From Dasypus novemcinctus (taxonomy: Eukaryota > Chordata > Mammalia > Cingulata > Dasypodidae), in NCBI RefSeq assembly GCF_030445035.2, contig NC_092216.1:17981405-18045404 (forward strand): a stretch of DNA of 64,000 nt, written 5' to 3'. The notes under the pieces are model-generated. The model did not search any database, was not told the origin of the DNA, and was given only the letters and a program-made list of their open reading frames with translations. This document shows, one piece after another, positions 7,914-20,639 of this stretch (positions are counted from its first letter, which is position 1; each line of letters starts with the position of its first letter). The position numbers were made by a program, and so were the translations under genes.

Positions 7914-9870
7914 AGCTCGTCTGTACCCAGTCCTTCTCCTCCTCCTTCCTCTTCTCCTGCCTATCTTCTCCAACCCCTCACACCAACCCTTCAACTGGAC
8001 ACTCACCCTTTGGCAGCAGGAAAAGCTCCTCGCTGTAAATGTCACTGCAAGCGCTCCTTCCTTCACCGTGCACATCTGTAATCTCACCAACCTAGCTTAC
8101 ACGTCCAGTTATAGCAGTGCCTTCGATAGCTGCTCCCTTCATTGCTATACTTCACCCCCATCGCGCCGCAGCAGGCGTACCCCTGCAGCCACGTACGGTG
8201 CGGGCCTCCCCAAAAAGTGCCGTGGCCCTAATGATAACCATTTCTCAGGTTTCTACATCTGTCCATCCACCGCCAGAGGATGCCATGACCCTGCACACTA
8301 TTACTGCCCTTCCTGGGGGTGCGAGACCATCGCCTACGGATGGTCCGGTGCCCCTAACAAAGACCCCTATATTAAGCTCATCCACAGCGGCGCAAACTGG
8401 CGCTCCGTCACCCAACGAGTAAAAAATCCCCTAGATCCAGTCTGGCTGTCTGGCCGCACGTGGGGAGTCCGCCTGTATGCAACCGGCTACGACTATGGTG
8501 CCTTTATCATTATAAAAAAAGAGCCGATTCCCACACGTTCCATCCCAGTGGGCCCAAATCAGGTTCTCAATCCTCCACAGGCACAGCCTCCCTCTCCCCC
8601 CCACTCCGCCTCACCCTCTCCCTCGCCCAGCACCCCCCTCGCTACTGCCCCCCTTACCTCCCACAACCCCAAGTCTCACTTACCCCCTACTCAGTATTCT
8701 AGCCCTCTCATTAACCTAATTAGAGCCTCCTACACCTCTCTGAATATCTCCCACCCCAACCTAACTGCAAACTGCTGGCTTTGTCTCTCTCCCTCTCTTC
8801 CTCTATATGAGCCCGTTGCCACTAACCTCGCCTTCACTGAATCCTCTGAACATAATCCTGCTGAATGCAATTGGAACACCTCTTCTATCCCCTTAACCTT
8901 TCAATCTGTTTCCTCCACAGGGTGCTGTGTTCATTCTCGCCAAGGTCCCCATCCCCTCCTAAATGCCTGCTCCAACTACTCCTCTCCCAACATTTCCGCC
9001 AAATTCTTAATCCCCCTTAACACCTCCCAATGGCTTTGCACCTCCACCGGACTAACCCCCTGCCTCAACGTCGCTACCCTCAACGCCACCAATGAAACCT
9101 GTCTACTCATTCTCCTAGCCCCTCGAGTCCTTTTCCACAGTGATGAAGAGTTCTTCTCCACCCTTCAGAGTCACAAACTCCCTGCTCACCTCCAGAAGAG
9201 AGAACCCTTCACCATCCTCACAGTTGCTACCCTTCTAGGTCTCGCCGGGGCAGGCACGGGAATCGCCACTCTTACCACACAATCCTCTTCCCTTTCCTCC
9301 CTCAGGCAAGCTGTCGACAGTGATATCTCCCACCTCCAAGTCGCTATCTCCCATCTTAAAAACTCTCTCAATTCCCTTTCTGAGGTAGTTCTCCAAAACC
9401 GCCGGGGCCTTGACCTTCTCCTCCTCAAGGAGGGAGGCCTTTGTGCCACCCTTGGAGAAGAGTGCTGTATATATGCCAATTCTACTGGCCTTGCCGAGGA
9501 CAGCCTAAGAAAGGTCCGAGAAGGACTAGAGCGGCGCCAAAAAAAGCGTGAAGCCGCTAACTATTTTTCCGGAGTCTTCCATACCCTCCTCCCATACCTC
9601 CTCCCTCTCCTAGGCCCGCTAATAATAATTCTCCTAGCTCTTACCATAGGGCCCTGGGCTGTCAAGAAGATCATCCAGCTCGCCAAGGACCAAACCAACG
9701 CAATCCTCACGTCCTTCGTGCGCATGCAGTACCATCAGCTCGCCACTGAAGACAGCCCCCGCAACGAGCCCTGCTCAGCCCGCCCCAAGAAGAAATCAAG
9801 AACAACCCAACACCTAAAAACCCTGCAACGCATCCCATTGCTCCCCCAGCCCGCACGTTCCCCACCTTAA
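7885..9870 (+). CDS. env: ERV1 envelope glycoprotein (661 aa, open)
   Basis: Env mediates receptor binding and membrane fusion. The ATG at 7885 overlaps the end of pol. Residues about 13-30 form a hydrophobic signal sequence. The surface subunit has many N-glycosylation sites and the CWLC motif at residues 297-300. A basic site ending at Arg439 precedes a hydrophobic fusion-peptide-like stretch. The transmembrane subunit has the immunosuppressive-domain-like segment just before C520 and the CX6CC motif (C520 to C528), features of gammaretroviral-type Env in which the subunits are disulfide-linked. The membrane anchor is about residues 571-595, with a tail of about 65 residues. No stop or frameshift interrupts it. 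Its type differs from that of gag-pol, which implies recombination. Retained function is inference. Confidence 0.93.
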   Translation: MTTPMEQRTEARLYPVLLLLLPLLLPIFSNPSHQPFNWTLTLWQQEKLLAVNVTASAPSFTVHICNLTNLAYTSSYSSAFDSCSLHCYTSPPSRRSRRTPAATYGAGLPKKCRGPNDNHFSGFYICPSTARGCHDPAHYYCPSWGCETIAYGWSGAPNKDPYIKLIHSGANWRSVTQRVKNPLDPVWLSGRTWGVRLYATGYDYGAFIIIKKEPIPTRSIPVGPNQVLNPPQAQPPSPPHSASPSPSPSTPLATAPLTSHNPKSHLPPTQYSSPLINLIRASYTSLNISHPNLTANCWLCLSPSLPLYEPVATNLAFTESSEHNPAECNWNTSSIPLTFQSVSSTGCCVHSRQGPHPLLNACSNYSSPNISAKFLIPLNTSQWLCTSTGLTPCLNVATLNATNETCLLILLAPRVLFHSDEEFFSTLQSHKLPAHLQKREPFTILTVATLLGLAGAGTGIATLTTQSSSLSSLRQAVDSDISHLQVAISHLKNSLNSLSEVVLQNRRGLDLLLLKEGGLCATLGEECCIYANSTGLAEDSLRKVREGLERRQKKREAANYFSGVFHTLLPYLLPLLGPLIIILLALTIGPWAVKKIIQLAKDQTNAILTSFVRMQYHQLATEDSPRNEPCSARPKKKSRTTQHLKTLQRIPLLPQPARSPP

Positions 9871-10148
9871 CAGCCAACTTCACTCCCCTCCCCAGCTGCC
9901 GCCACCCTAGAACTGCTTAACAATCAATAGGGAGCAGGGGGCGGGGCGGGCCCGAGTCTGAATGGCAAGCGTAGCCGCACCTAGTGGGGGAAGTGCGCAG
10001 CCCACCACTCACGTGTAGCACAGCTGGTCTGTTCTGCTTGCCTGCCACTCTTTGGACCTGCCACTCACCCCCTGTTAGCGGCCAACATAGCCAGCACACG
10101 TCCATAAGTACACACCCAAGCAAACCTCTCACCTATACCCCCCCTAAT
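9871..10148 (+). other. ERV1 region between env and polypurine tract
   Basis: Nearly 280 bp without a reading frame. It begins with a GC-rich segment (9930-10010) and becomes CA-rich. The paired motifs of the transport element found in ERV2 are not present here. Confidence 0.6.
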
Positions 10149-10166
10149 AAAAAAGAGAAAAAGGGG
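10149..10166 (+). other. ERV1 polypurine tract
   Basis: An A-rich run ending GGGG, separated from the 3' LTR by CAAA. It is the expected plus-strand primer for reverse transcription. Confidence 0.85.
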
Positions 10167-10170
10167 CAAA

Positions 10171-10515
10171 TGTTGCATCATAACCTGAAATCTGCCCACT
10201 TCCCTAGCAACAGCTAACAGCACAAAACCACAAGTCCGCCCACAAGTTTCTGCCAATCCCCAGCTGCCCCATAGCCCTCACTCCTCCTGCTCTACCCCGC
10301 CCTCCTCATTCTCTATATAACCCACTGCACTTCCTTAATAAACCGGACTTGCGTACCAGACCTGGTCTCCGCGGCATTCTTTCTCCCCTCGCCGCGCGTC
10401 CTCCACGCCTGAGAGCCCCTCTGAGGCTGTCTGCCGCAGCCTCAGAGGCCTTTGCGGCCAGCTGACCCCTCCAAACCCCCCTGTCAGCGTCGGGGTGCAA
10501 GCCGCCCCAGCCGCA
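10171..10515 (+). repeat. ERV1 3' LTR
   Basis: 345 bp, same ends as the 5' LTR, five substitutions from it. TATA box at 10314-10320 and AATAAA at 10337-10342. Confidence 0.95.
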
Positions 10516-10521
10516 CACCTG
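10516..10521. repeat. Target-site duplication of ERV1, right copy
   Basis: CACCTG, identical to 2137-2142. Confidence 0.93.
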
Positions 10522-10653
10522 GAAGCCAGTTTAGCTGCATGCAGCCTGGCCCCGACGGCAGGGGAGCACAGGGACGGGCCAAGACAGGCTTGTCCGTCCT
10601 TGAGTTTTAGTAATGACGGCGGTTTCCTTTGTCACGGCCTGTGCTGACTGCAG

Positions 10654-10780
10654 GGAACCACCTTCACCCACACTCCAAGGTGCTCGAGGCCCACCTGGGG
10701 GACCCGATGCCGCGGGCTCTGCCAGCCTGTCCACACTTGTCCTGGGCCAAGCCACAACCCTTGAACGAGACGGCTCCCAG
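10654..10780 (+). CDS. MBTPS1: MBTPS1 exon (third from last)
   Basis: The acceptor CTGACTGCAG at 10653 is followed by GGAACCACC. The exon starts in phase 1 and ends in phase 2 before a good donor (CCCAG|GTCAGT). It encodes [17 protein letters not shown] and then [13 protein letters not shown], matching the luminal region of site-1 protease next to the membrane. Only 132 bp separate it from the right end of ERV1, so the provirus sits close to the branch-point region of this exon's acceptor. Confidence 0.95.
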
Positions 10781-13700
10781 GTCAGTGTTCTCCCAGGCGG
10801 TGCTGCTCTTCCTGCAGCATTTATGAGTCGTTGCTCTTTTCTTTTTTTTTAAAATAAGAGAGAATGGAATTTTACTGGCAACATTCTTGAATGAATAATC
10901 AGGTCTTCTGACTTGTCATTTTGGGATGGTTGTTTAAATTAGTGAGCCTCAATACGACATTTAGAAGTTAAGTTTTTTGGTGGTAAAGCTTGAAAAGTGC
11001 TTTAGATTATTTGAAGTTTGTTCAGTTCAGTTGCTTCTTGTTTAAAAAGCTGTGACCCAGCAGGGTGGTGCGCCTTGAGCTGAGGCACTGCCCGTTCGTA
11101 GGCAGTCGAGCACTGCCATCGGGGCTGTGCCCTGTCTGAGGCAGTGGAGCTTATCAGCTAGAGAGCAGCCTTTTCTTGCCATGTACCCTGGCAGCGGAGG
11201 GTCCTCTGAGTGCATTCAGGGTTCTGCAGTCAGAGCCTGGATGAGGGTGGAGCTGCATGTTGGCCCTCTCCAGAAACAGCTTATGCAACGGCATCCCATA
11301 ACCTCCCCCTTGCCTTCGCAGCTGTGTGTGGTGCCCATACAGCCCCGCCTGCTTACCTAGCAAGCCTTCCCTCCTGACATGTCCTTTCTGAAGCCAAAAC
11401 TTAAGCCACCTCCTGCTGTTGCCTCTTGGGGCCGAGTGAGTCAGCTCAGCCTGCTGGTTTCTGTCTCTCCAGTTCTCTCCCCTCTTTCTCTTGCTGGCAC
11501 CCCTGGCCTGAGCAGGACAGTATCCTGTTCCTTCAAGCATATGGGAGTTTTTCCTGATGAGAGGTCTTGGCACGGCAAAGCAGGGACCAGTGTCTGAAGG
11601 AGAGCTGTTACTACCAGCCTCCCTCCCCCCAGCGACTCCTGCCCGAGCACAGGCAGAGCAGCCTTCTCCCTGCTTGCCAGGCAGGCCCTCCTCAGACACG
11701 CCAGCAGCGGAGGCGCTCCCAGCCTCCCCAGGGCCAACGGCCGCCTGGCCATCAGCCCTCCCCGTTCTCACCCACAGCAGTGTCTTGTGCCTTCTCCTCT
11801 CCCTCACAAGGCTGCCTTTCAATTGTGCCCTTTACTCGGACCTCAGTGAGGTTTCAGCTGTCACTGTGGCCTGGGGGGTGTGGCAAGGGCCAGAGGGGGG
11901 CCATGGTTGAGGCTGTAATGAAACCGCGAAGAGGGTGCGTGAAGGCAGGTATCAGAGCCTTCTGCCTCGCGGTCGTCATGGACAGAAAGCACTAGATAGA
12001 CCACTCGTGAGGTGCCGGGTGTCTTCATGGGAAAAGTGATTAATAGAAGGCAGCAGAAGGCCTGGCTCTGCACGTTGCCTTCCCATCAGCATTCCTCTTC
12101 GTGAGACTTTTATTTTTGAGGACTTTGTCATTGTAGGTCACAGCCCATCTTGTAGAAAAATCTCTGGTAAGTTTCCATTTTTACTTTCCACTTATTTATA
12201 AGCGCTCATTATCCTATCATTCAAACCAGACTTTATATTCCAGGCACGGTCAGCAGTTCCTATTCAGTGGACAGTCAGTGTCAGCTAAAATTCCAGAAAC
12301 CCAGCTGTTCTCCATGGTGGAGTTCAGGACGCTGAGACACAGATAACAATATCCTTGGGTATTGCCTGCACTCCTCATATAGTCCATCAGATGCTGACCT
12401 GGTCCCTCAAGAATGTTGATGCACAGCTCCCAGAATTTGATTTTTTACTATCATGCTCAGCAATTCCTTCCAGCTACACCTATCAGGCTTCACATTTATC
12501 TCTCATTTTACATCTTGCTGGAAATTATTCTCAGTCCTCTGAGACCTGGATCGAGATACATTCTGTATCTCAAAATGAGATTTGAGACTTCATGTTCAGC
12601 AGCTCTAGACCGCCCTTGCAACACCCGGGACATCCCCTTGCTCGTGCCTAGCATGGCTTTCCACCGTCGTGTCTGCGCCCCAAGGCCGGGAGCGGTGTGT
12701 GTCCTTGTAGGACAGGTGGCTGCAGCAGCAGCCAGGCCAGTGGGAGCCCACGCCCAAGGTGACACTGCTTTCCTTCCCCCAGCACCTTGTGAGGCCTGGT
12801 AATGGTAGTTCAAGTGTTCCAGTACAGCAGTACCTGGAAAACACCTTCATCAAACAGTTAAATTCCAGAGTAAGATATCATCGATTGGAATTAAAATATA
12901 GCCCCATAGGTATTCAGCTAGAAAATTGTAAAGCTTAAATGCCATTGATTCTGTAACATAATATTGTCACTTTAATTTTCAGACTGATTAAGCCTGAAAT
13001 GTAAAGTTTAATTGTATAAAATGGAACAGATGAAAAGACTCCTTGGCATTTTCTCAGCAGTAGTAGCCCAGATGGAAGGATCCGGTAGTGCAGCGTTTCT
13101 TTCCTTCCCGCGTGGAAAGCCAGGCTCCAGCCTTCACGGCAGACCTCTGCCTAAGGGCAGCCCGGCTTGCTTTCCCCCTGCCAGCGCTCAAGAGATAGGC
13201 CAGCTGTTTCCAAATGAAGCAGCAGCAGAAAAGTAGGGAAGTCCTGCTTTGCACACACTGTTTCACTCCTTTCCCTTCCTTGAGCCAGATCGGGGTTCAT
13301 ATTTCCCATTTGTCTTCTTTGCGCTAATCTTGGAGTCCTCCCCAGCCTTCTGCTGCTATTTGCAGCCACCAGCCCCCTGTGTTCCTCAGTTATGAGGTGT
13401 GTTGGTGTGACAACAGTGGCAGCGCTGCTACCCTCGTTAGTACAGTGCATTTCACAGAGCACAGGCTTGCGTTTGCTCGTCATTCTTCCCTGCCCAGCCC
13501 CCCTCTGCTGCGTGGTTACGCGTGTGTCTTACTCTGCTTCCCAAGGTAGTCTCCTTGAGGTCAAGGGCGGTGTCTGGCTCCCTCTTGTAGTTGAGCTGTC
13601 TTGCTTGCTGCAGGGGTTTGAGTTCGTCAGAAAGCAGCTCTGATGCAGTGGTTGTCGTGGCCAGAGGCCCTCGGGTGCCTCCTGTACCCAGTTCCCTGTC

Positions 13701-14005
13701 CCACAGGCCTTCAGTGGCTCTTGCCTTGTGCTCTGACTGTTTCCTCTTACGTTGCTTGGTGACATTCCCAGGTTGGTAGTATTAGAGACCCGGTAGGATT
13801 TTAGTCTGGTTTTTCGGTGTCATCTTGACGCTGGGGACCTGCAGATTGTCCCTGCGATTGTCATGCAGTTGTACTTCTGGAGCGATGGACGGGGATGTCG
13901 TTTTACACTTGTCTTTAAATCTCTTCCCACTCCTTAGGTGTTGCTAAACTTCCTACACTAGGATAATTGCTAACTTTAATTCTGTTTTACTCCATTTTTC
14001 TGAAG
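10781..14005 (+). other. MBTPS1: MBTPS1 intron, no recognised element
   Basis: About 3.2 kb between exons. Open frames here are short and lack conserved motifs. No SINE, LTR or LINE copy was recognised with confidence. Confidence 0.6.
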
Positions 14006-14136
14006 TAATCTTTGGAAACACCAGAAGTTACTCTCCATTGACCTGGACAAAGTGGCATTACCCAGCTTGAGATCAAATCGCCCCCAAGTAAGGCCCTTGT
14101 CTCCTGGGGAGAGTGGTGCCTGGGACATCCCTGGAG
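14006..14136 (+). CDS. MBTPS1: MBTPS1 exon (second from last)
   Basis: The acceptor TTTTTCTGAAG at 14005 is followed by TAATCTTTGG. The exon begins in phase 2, completing a Ser codon with AG from the previous exon, and ends in phase 1 before GTGAGT. It encodes [19 protein letters not shown] and then [21 protein letters not shown], the last luminal residues before the anchor of site-1 protease. Confidence 0.95.
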
Positions 14137-15607
<1,471 letters not shown>

Positions 15608-16260
15608 CTGACGCCTCTGCTGCGAGGGCGGGAGCACCTCATGGACTGCCTTTGGTGGGCTGGTGAGCTGGTGGCATCTCCACAGGAGGCCACCTGTTCG
15701 AGAAGGGTGAGAGCTGTTCTAGACAGGCCTCCCCTCCTGTGATGTGGCAGAGGCTCGTGGGACCTCTGGAAGCATCTTGTAGCCAAGGGCCCCAGCAGGA
15801 GGGACTTGGCGGGTCGACCCGAGTGCGGACGTCATGCCGAGGAGCTGAGCGCACCAGAGACTCGGAGAACCGCCTGGGGTCTTCTGACCCGGGAGGAAAG
15901 AGACACTTTTTAAACAAACGAAACAACCCTGACCAGGCTAGAAGAGGCTAACGGCTATTTTCTATATTTATTGTTGGGAAAGAGTCACTTTAAAGACTTG
16001 TGCTATTTGGAAGCAAAGTTTTTTTTTTCCAACAGAATGCAGTTTTTTACTCTCACATCATGAGGAATAACACAGGTTCCATTCTCTCCTTTTTGATGAA
16101 AAGGACAGACTGAGATTTGAAGGAAACGAGCACAAATCTGTGAAACATAGACCTTCACTTTATTTTTGTAAGTCCGATCTGCCATTACACTTTGTAATTT
16201 GGGGTTTGATTTCACTGTTGTCGGTGAAGAAAATTTTCAATAAATACGCATTACCTACCT
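15608..16260 (+). other. MBTPS1: MBTPS1 3' untranslated region with poly(A) signal
   Basis: About 650 bp follow the stop. AATAAA at 16239-16244 is the first good signal, so cleavage is expected near 16255-16265. The region from about 15960 becomes AU-rich. Confidence 0.8.
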
Positions 16261-16334
16261 GAAGCTGAGGCACGTATGGCCAGCTCTGTTTCTGCCTCCA
16301 TTTCCCTGTAGTGTCAGCCTAGATGGGGTTCTGA

Positions 16335-17390
16335 ATCTGCCTTTTGTCATTTTCAGTTAAGCTATAATTCACATACTGTCATTCAGCGTCGTAAGGTATA
16401 CTGTTCAGTGGTTTCCAGTGCCTTCATGAGTGTGGGCAGCTGTCACCACAGCCTAATTCCAGAACCTTTTTACCACCCCAAGAGAAACCCTGAACCATCG
16501 TTAGCTGCTCTGCCTTTCTCCCTCGTCCCAGTCCTGCAGTCACTGATCTGCTTTTGGTTTTTTGGATTTGCTTGTTCTGGACATTTCTGAAATTGTACAA
16601 TATGTGGCTCTTTGTGACTGGCTTTTTCCACCAGCAGTATTTCTGAGGTTCATCCATGCTAGAGTGTCTAACAGTACCTCCTTCCCTCTTCCTGCCAAGT
16701 GAAATTCCAGTGTGCCCAATAAGCCCCATTGTATGTATCCCCTCCCCGGCTGCCGGTCGTTTGGGTTGTTTCTCCCTGTTGGCTGTTAGGAGTAAGTTAC
16801 TGTGAACATTAGAATGCAAGTTTTTGTATAAGCTTAAGTTTTCCATTCTCTCGGATATATACCTAGGAATGAAAGCACATGAAAACCTATGTTTTATCAT
16901 TTGAGAATGGCCAGACTCTTGCGCAGTGGCTGTATCGTTTCACATTCCTGCTGGCCCTGTGTGAGGGTTCCAGTCTCTCCATGCCTCGCCAGCGCTTGTT
17001 TTTCTCCTCGAGTGTAGCCATCCTGGTGGCTGTGAAGTGGGTTTGATTTGCATTTCCTGGTGGCTGGGGTCGATCTTGTCATTTGCTCATTAGCCATTTC
17101 TGTATTTTCTGTGGAGAAATGTCTGTTCAAATCCTTGGCCCATTTCTTGGGTTGTCTCTTTATTATTCTTGTAAGACTTTTAAAAATATATTCCGGATAG
17201 AAGTCCCTCATCAGGTGTGCATTTGGCAAATATTTTCTTCAATTCTGTGAGTTGTCATTTCACTTTCTTGATGTCTTTTGAAGAACAAAAGTTTTAAATT
17301 TTGATGAGATCCAGTTTATCTGTTTTTGTTTGTGTTGTGGGTGGCTTCATTCAAGACAACCCGTTAATGTTCAGTCCTTCTTGACCAAAC
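16335..17390 (-). repeat. LINE-1 3' part, reverse orientation
   Basis: The + strand reads as the complement of the end of LINE-1 ORF2 and its 3' region, with recognisable stretches such as GATTTGCATTTCC, GAGAAATGTCTGTTCAAATC, TTGGGTTGTC and CAAATATTTTCTTC in the usual order. It is an old, diverged copy with no open frame, just downstream of MBTPS1. Confidence 0.8.
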
Positions 17391-19599
17391 GTGAGCCTTC
17401 ACAGGTGAGGGTGGAGTGACTGGGAAGTTGGGGGGCAAGGCTATGTGGGATCCTGGGGTGCAGAGGGGGTCATGGGCAACGGGAAGAATGAGGAGCACCT
17501 GAGGCCCTGGTGGCTTTTCCTCCTTGGCGGCTCTGACGTCTGCTCAGGGGCCCCTGTGGTGTCGAGGACTTGGAGGTGCTGCTAAGGGCCCAGGAAGCCC
17601 TCCTGGCTTGGGGCTTTCACAGGCGGTGCCGAGAGGCCGTTCCCTGTGCTCACTTGCAGCAGGCCGGCCACAGGTGTGCGTGTGGTCTCTGTGTACCCAA
17701 ACGAGCTGGCGCGCAAGCGTGGCACCTTCTGTCCTCTCCCTGCCAGTTCTCTAGAGGTGAGGGCAGCCACCATCTGCTCCTTGGGGCCGGGCAGGCTGGG
17801 GCCCCAGGGCCCACCATCAGCCCCCATGGCCCAGGCAGGCCCCAGAAGAAAGGAAATGGTTTGGGTGTACGCAGGTCAGTGGTCGCCCAGGCCCTTCTCA
17901 GGGAGCTACGCTTTTGATTTTTCCGGAGAAGCCTGAAATCGGGGTGATGGAAATTCTCCCCGTTTTCAGTGTTGGGAAATAATCGGGTAAAACACATTTG
18001 ACACTGCTAACTTCATCCCAGCACCATAGGTGGTGTGCTTTGGGATGGGGGCCTGGAGAGTGCGCCTCCAGTTGGGGAGTCTCTCTCGATCCCGCCTGCT
18101 CGGCAGAGCTGGTGCCGGGCTGTGTGTGGAGTGCGCATCTGCACGCTGTTTGCCTCCACAACCAGTTCTGACCCCATCTCCTTCCCCACGGCTCCGTTTG
18201 CCTTCTCCAGAGGCTGGAAGAGGGTGCCCTGGCAGCGTTTCTCAGCCAGAGGTGCCAAGTGGGTTTCCCGTTGGGACGGACGGGCCCCGCTGGCCAGGGA
18301 TTGCGCGGCCTGTCTCGCAGGGGCCCGTGAACGTGGGGCTTGGTGTTGGTGAGGTCCGGAGGGGGACAGAGAATGGACAGGCATGATACCCAGGCTACAG
18401 AGTGAAGCTGAGACAAGGACAGAAGAGAATTTTAGGAACCGCAGGTTTTAGGGCACGTGGGAGGGGGTGCCCTTTAACTGACGTCACCAGCAGCACATGT
18501 GAAGAGCTGGAGTCTGTGAACAAGGCGTGAAGGGGGTCTCTGCTCAGCAGCCTCCGTGCTGTGTGCTGCCAAGGCCGCGTCCACAGAGGCGCACTGTTGA
18601 GGCCGAGCTGTGTCCATCTGGTAGCCCACGTGCCAGGCGCTCAGTGTCGTCAACACCCGCATTAGCTCCATCCCCATGCCAGCACTGCAGGGTGGGGCCA
18701 CGGGCCCTGTCCCGTGGACTCACGAGCATCACAGTCAGAATTTGCCTGAGGTCCCGTGTCTGGGCAGCTGGGATAATGGGGCCTGGACACAGCCACAGGA
18801 GGAACGACATGGACGCAGGAGCAGGTGAGCTTTGGCCTGGAGGAGAGAGACTTAGCGGGGTGAGCCGACACGGGGAGGGGTTCGGTCTCGGAAGAGCTGG
18901 ATCCATGGGGCCCAGCATCTGGTGCCTGTCTGAGGTGGAAGGCCTTGGAGGGATGTGCCCCGTGCTAAAGTGGGACACCCAGTCTCTGCCTGGGAGGAAT
19001 GTTCTAGAGAGGCTGGATGCTGAACTGTGGCCCTGGCCAGCACTCTCGACTCATTACCTGAGGTCCACCTTTGGCCACTTCTACTGGTGGACCTCAAGAC
19101 AGGTGCCTTCACGTCTCTGAGCTCAGTGAGGTGCTGCAAGCAGTGGCACAGCCTGCCACTCCACCCGGAGCCACAGCTCCCTAAAGGGCACCTGCTGTTG
19201 CTGAGAGGCGGTGCCCTGAGGGCTGGGCCCAAGCCCCCTGCTCTGGCCAGGCCAGGCCCGCTCCCTGCCGTGCAGGAATCCTTTCCTGCACTGACGTGGA
19301 CTCTCACCGTCAGGCCCAACCAACAGTGACATCACTTGAAAAAACAAAAAGCCAGCAACACACCCAGACCATGAGAACTCCTGGGCCTGCGGGGGGCCCT
19401 GGGTTCCCCACGAGGGCCAGTGGCCAAGGCCGGGCCCCAGGTTTCGTTCTCAGCCACGCTTTCTCCTCTGGGAGTCGGGCAGGGGCCCTGACTGCAGGGA
19501 CCGTGTCAGGTGCGGTGTGAGGTGAGGCGGCGGCGGCGACCACAGCTGGGCACCCCGCCCCGTGGCAGGTCGAAGGGCACACCCCAGCTTAGACGCTTT
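17391..19599. other. Intergenic, no recognised gene
   Basis: GC-rich DNA. Several open frames exist on both strands because stop codons are rare at this composition, but none shows a conserved domain, splice pattern or codon bias that I can support. Confidence 0.5.
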
Positions 19600-19960
19600 C
19601 TCAGTCCTGGTCTGTGTACCTGGGCCCAGGAACCTGTTGCAAATAGGATCTTGATTTCAGTTAGGGTGTGGCTGGCCCAACGAGGCGGTCTTCATCCAGA
19701 CGCCGTGGAGAGAGAAGAAGCTGGAAGCTGGAGTTGGAGAATCTGTGGGGAGAGGCACCCCGAGGGGGAGAGCGCCCCGTGGTGGGAGGCAGCGCCACAG
19801 GCCAAGGGCCCCGGAGATGGCCCCCAGCCAGAGGAGGGAGCCTGGTCCTGCCAACCTCTTGATTTTGAATTTCTGGCCTCAAAACCATGAGCCAATCCCT
19901 GCTGCTTTTTGAAGCCAAGCTCGTCTGTGGTGATGGGTACCCGTGCAGGGAGCTAAGCCA
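19600..19960 (+). repeat. Possible MaLR (MLT1-like) LTR
   Basis: Blocks typical of these LTRs occur in order, including AGGATCTTGATTTCAG and, near the end, CTTGATTTTGAATTTCTGG followed by AAAACCATGAGCC. It is strongly diverged and the borders are approximate. Confidence 0.4.
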
Positions 19961-20639
19961 CACCATCTTGCCCCCAGCATGAGGACCCAAGTGTGAGGCC
20001 TCTGCAGGTGCAGCTGCCCACCCCGTGCTCGGACAGCGGCTCTCCCGGGCACAGTGGCTCTCCTGGGCACGGCGCCTCTGCAATCCCAGGCACTGCCCGT
20101 TGGGGGCCTGCCATGGGCACAGCTGAGCGGCAGCAGTGGGCCTTGCTGCCTGCCCGGGGCGGCTGAAGCCTTGCTCACAGGATGCCACCTGTAGACTGCA
20201 TCCTATGCTGCCTCACTGCCACTTCTCAGATGGGGAAACTGAGGCACCACCGGCTTTCAACGCAGGCCTGGCCTGGCTGAGTGCTCAACCACTCAATGCC
20301 CCAGGCTTCCCTGCTTGCAGACTTTCAGGTAACAATGCACATTTTGTTCTAGAGATACTGGGCACAAGATGAAGAGAGTTAAGGCTAGTTAAAAGAGTGC
20401 CTTCTCTTTCCCATGAAGATTAAATAGATGTTTCCATAAAAACACTGAAATTCTTGTGTGTTTTTAAACAAATGGTGCCCCTCACTTAGAATGTTAACAC
20501 CCAGGATATTGACTTTTTGGTAGTGACATCAAGGCATTGTAGAAAGTGTCCTAAAAATACAGATTCCTGGGCCTCAGCCTAGCCTTAAAGCATATGTTCT
20601 TTGGAGAGGGCCTGAAAATGTTTTAAAAGCTCCCAGAAT

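Larger units (their letters stand above)
2143..10515 (+). mobile_element. ERV1: complete betaretrovirus-like provirus with gamma-type env
   Basis: An 8.4-kb provirus with paired 345-bp LTRs, a 6-bp target duplication, primer-binding site, gag, pro, pol, env, polypurine tract and 3' LTR. Gag, pro and pol lie in three frames, each -1 to the previous one, as in betaretroviruses, and gag ends in two zinc knuckles. Env carries the CXXC and CX6CC motifs of gammaretroviral type. LTR divergence is 5 of 345 sites (1.4%), so the insertion is recent. Gag and env are open; pro has a TGA at 4897-4899 and pol a TGA at 6480-6482. A chimeric, unfixed betaretrovirus with an ASCT2-using env (dasy-env1.1) has been described in the nine-banded armadillo; this copy could be that locus or a relative, which I cannot decide here. 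Confidence 0.96.

Noticed and set aside
9930..10010. CTE in ERV1 by analogy with ERV2
   Set aside because: The AACCTAAG-type boxes and their partners are not present.
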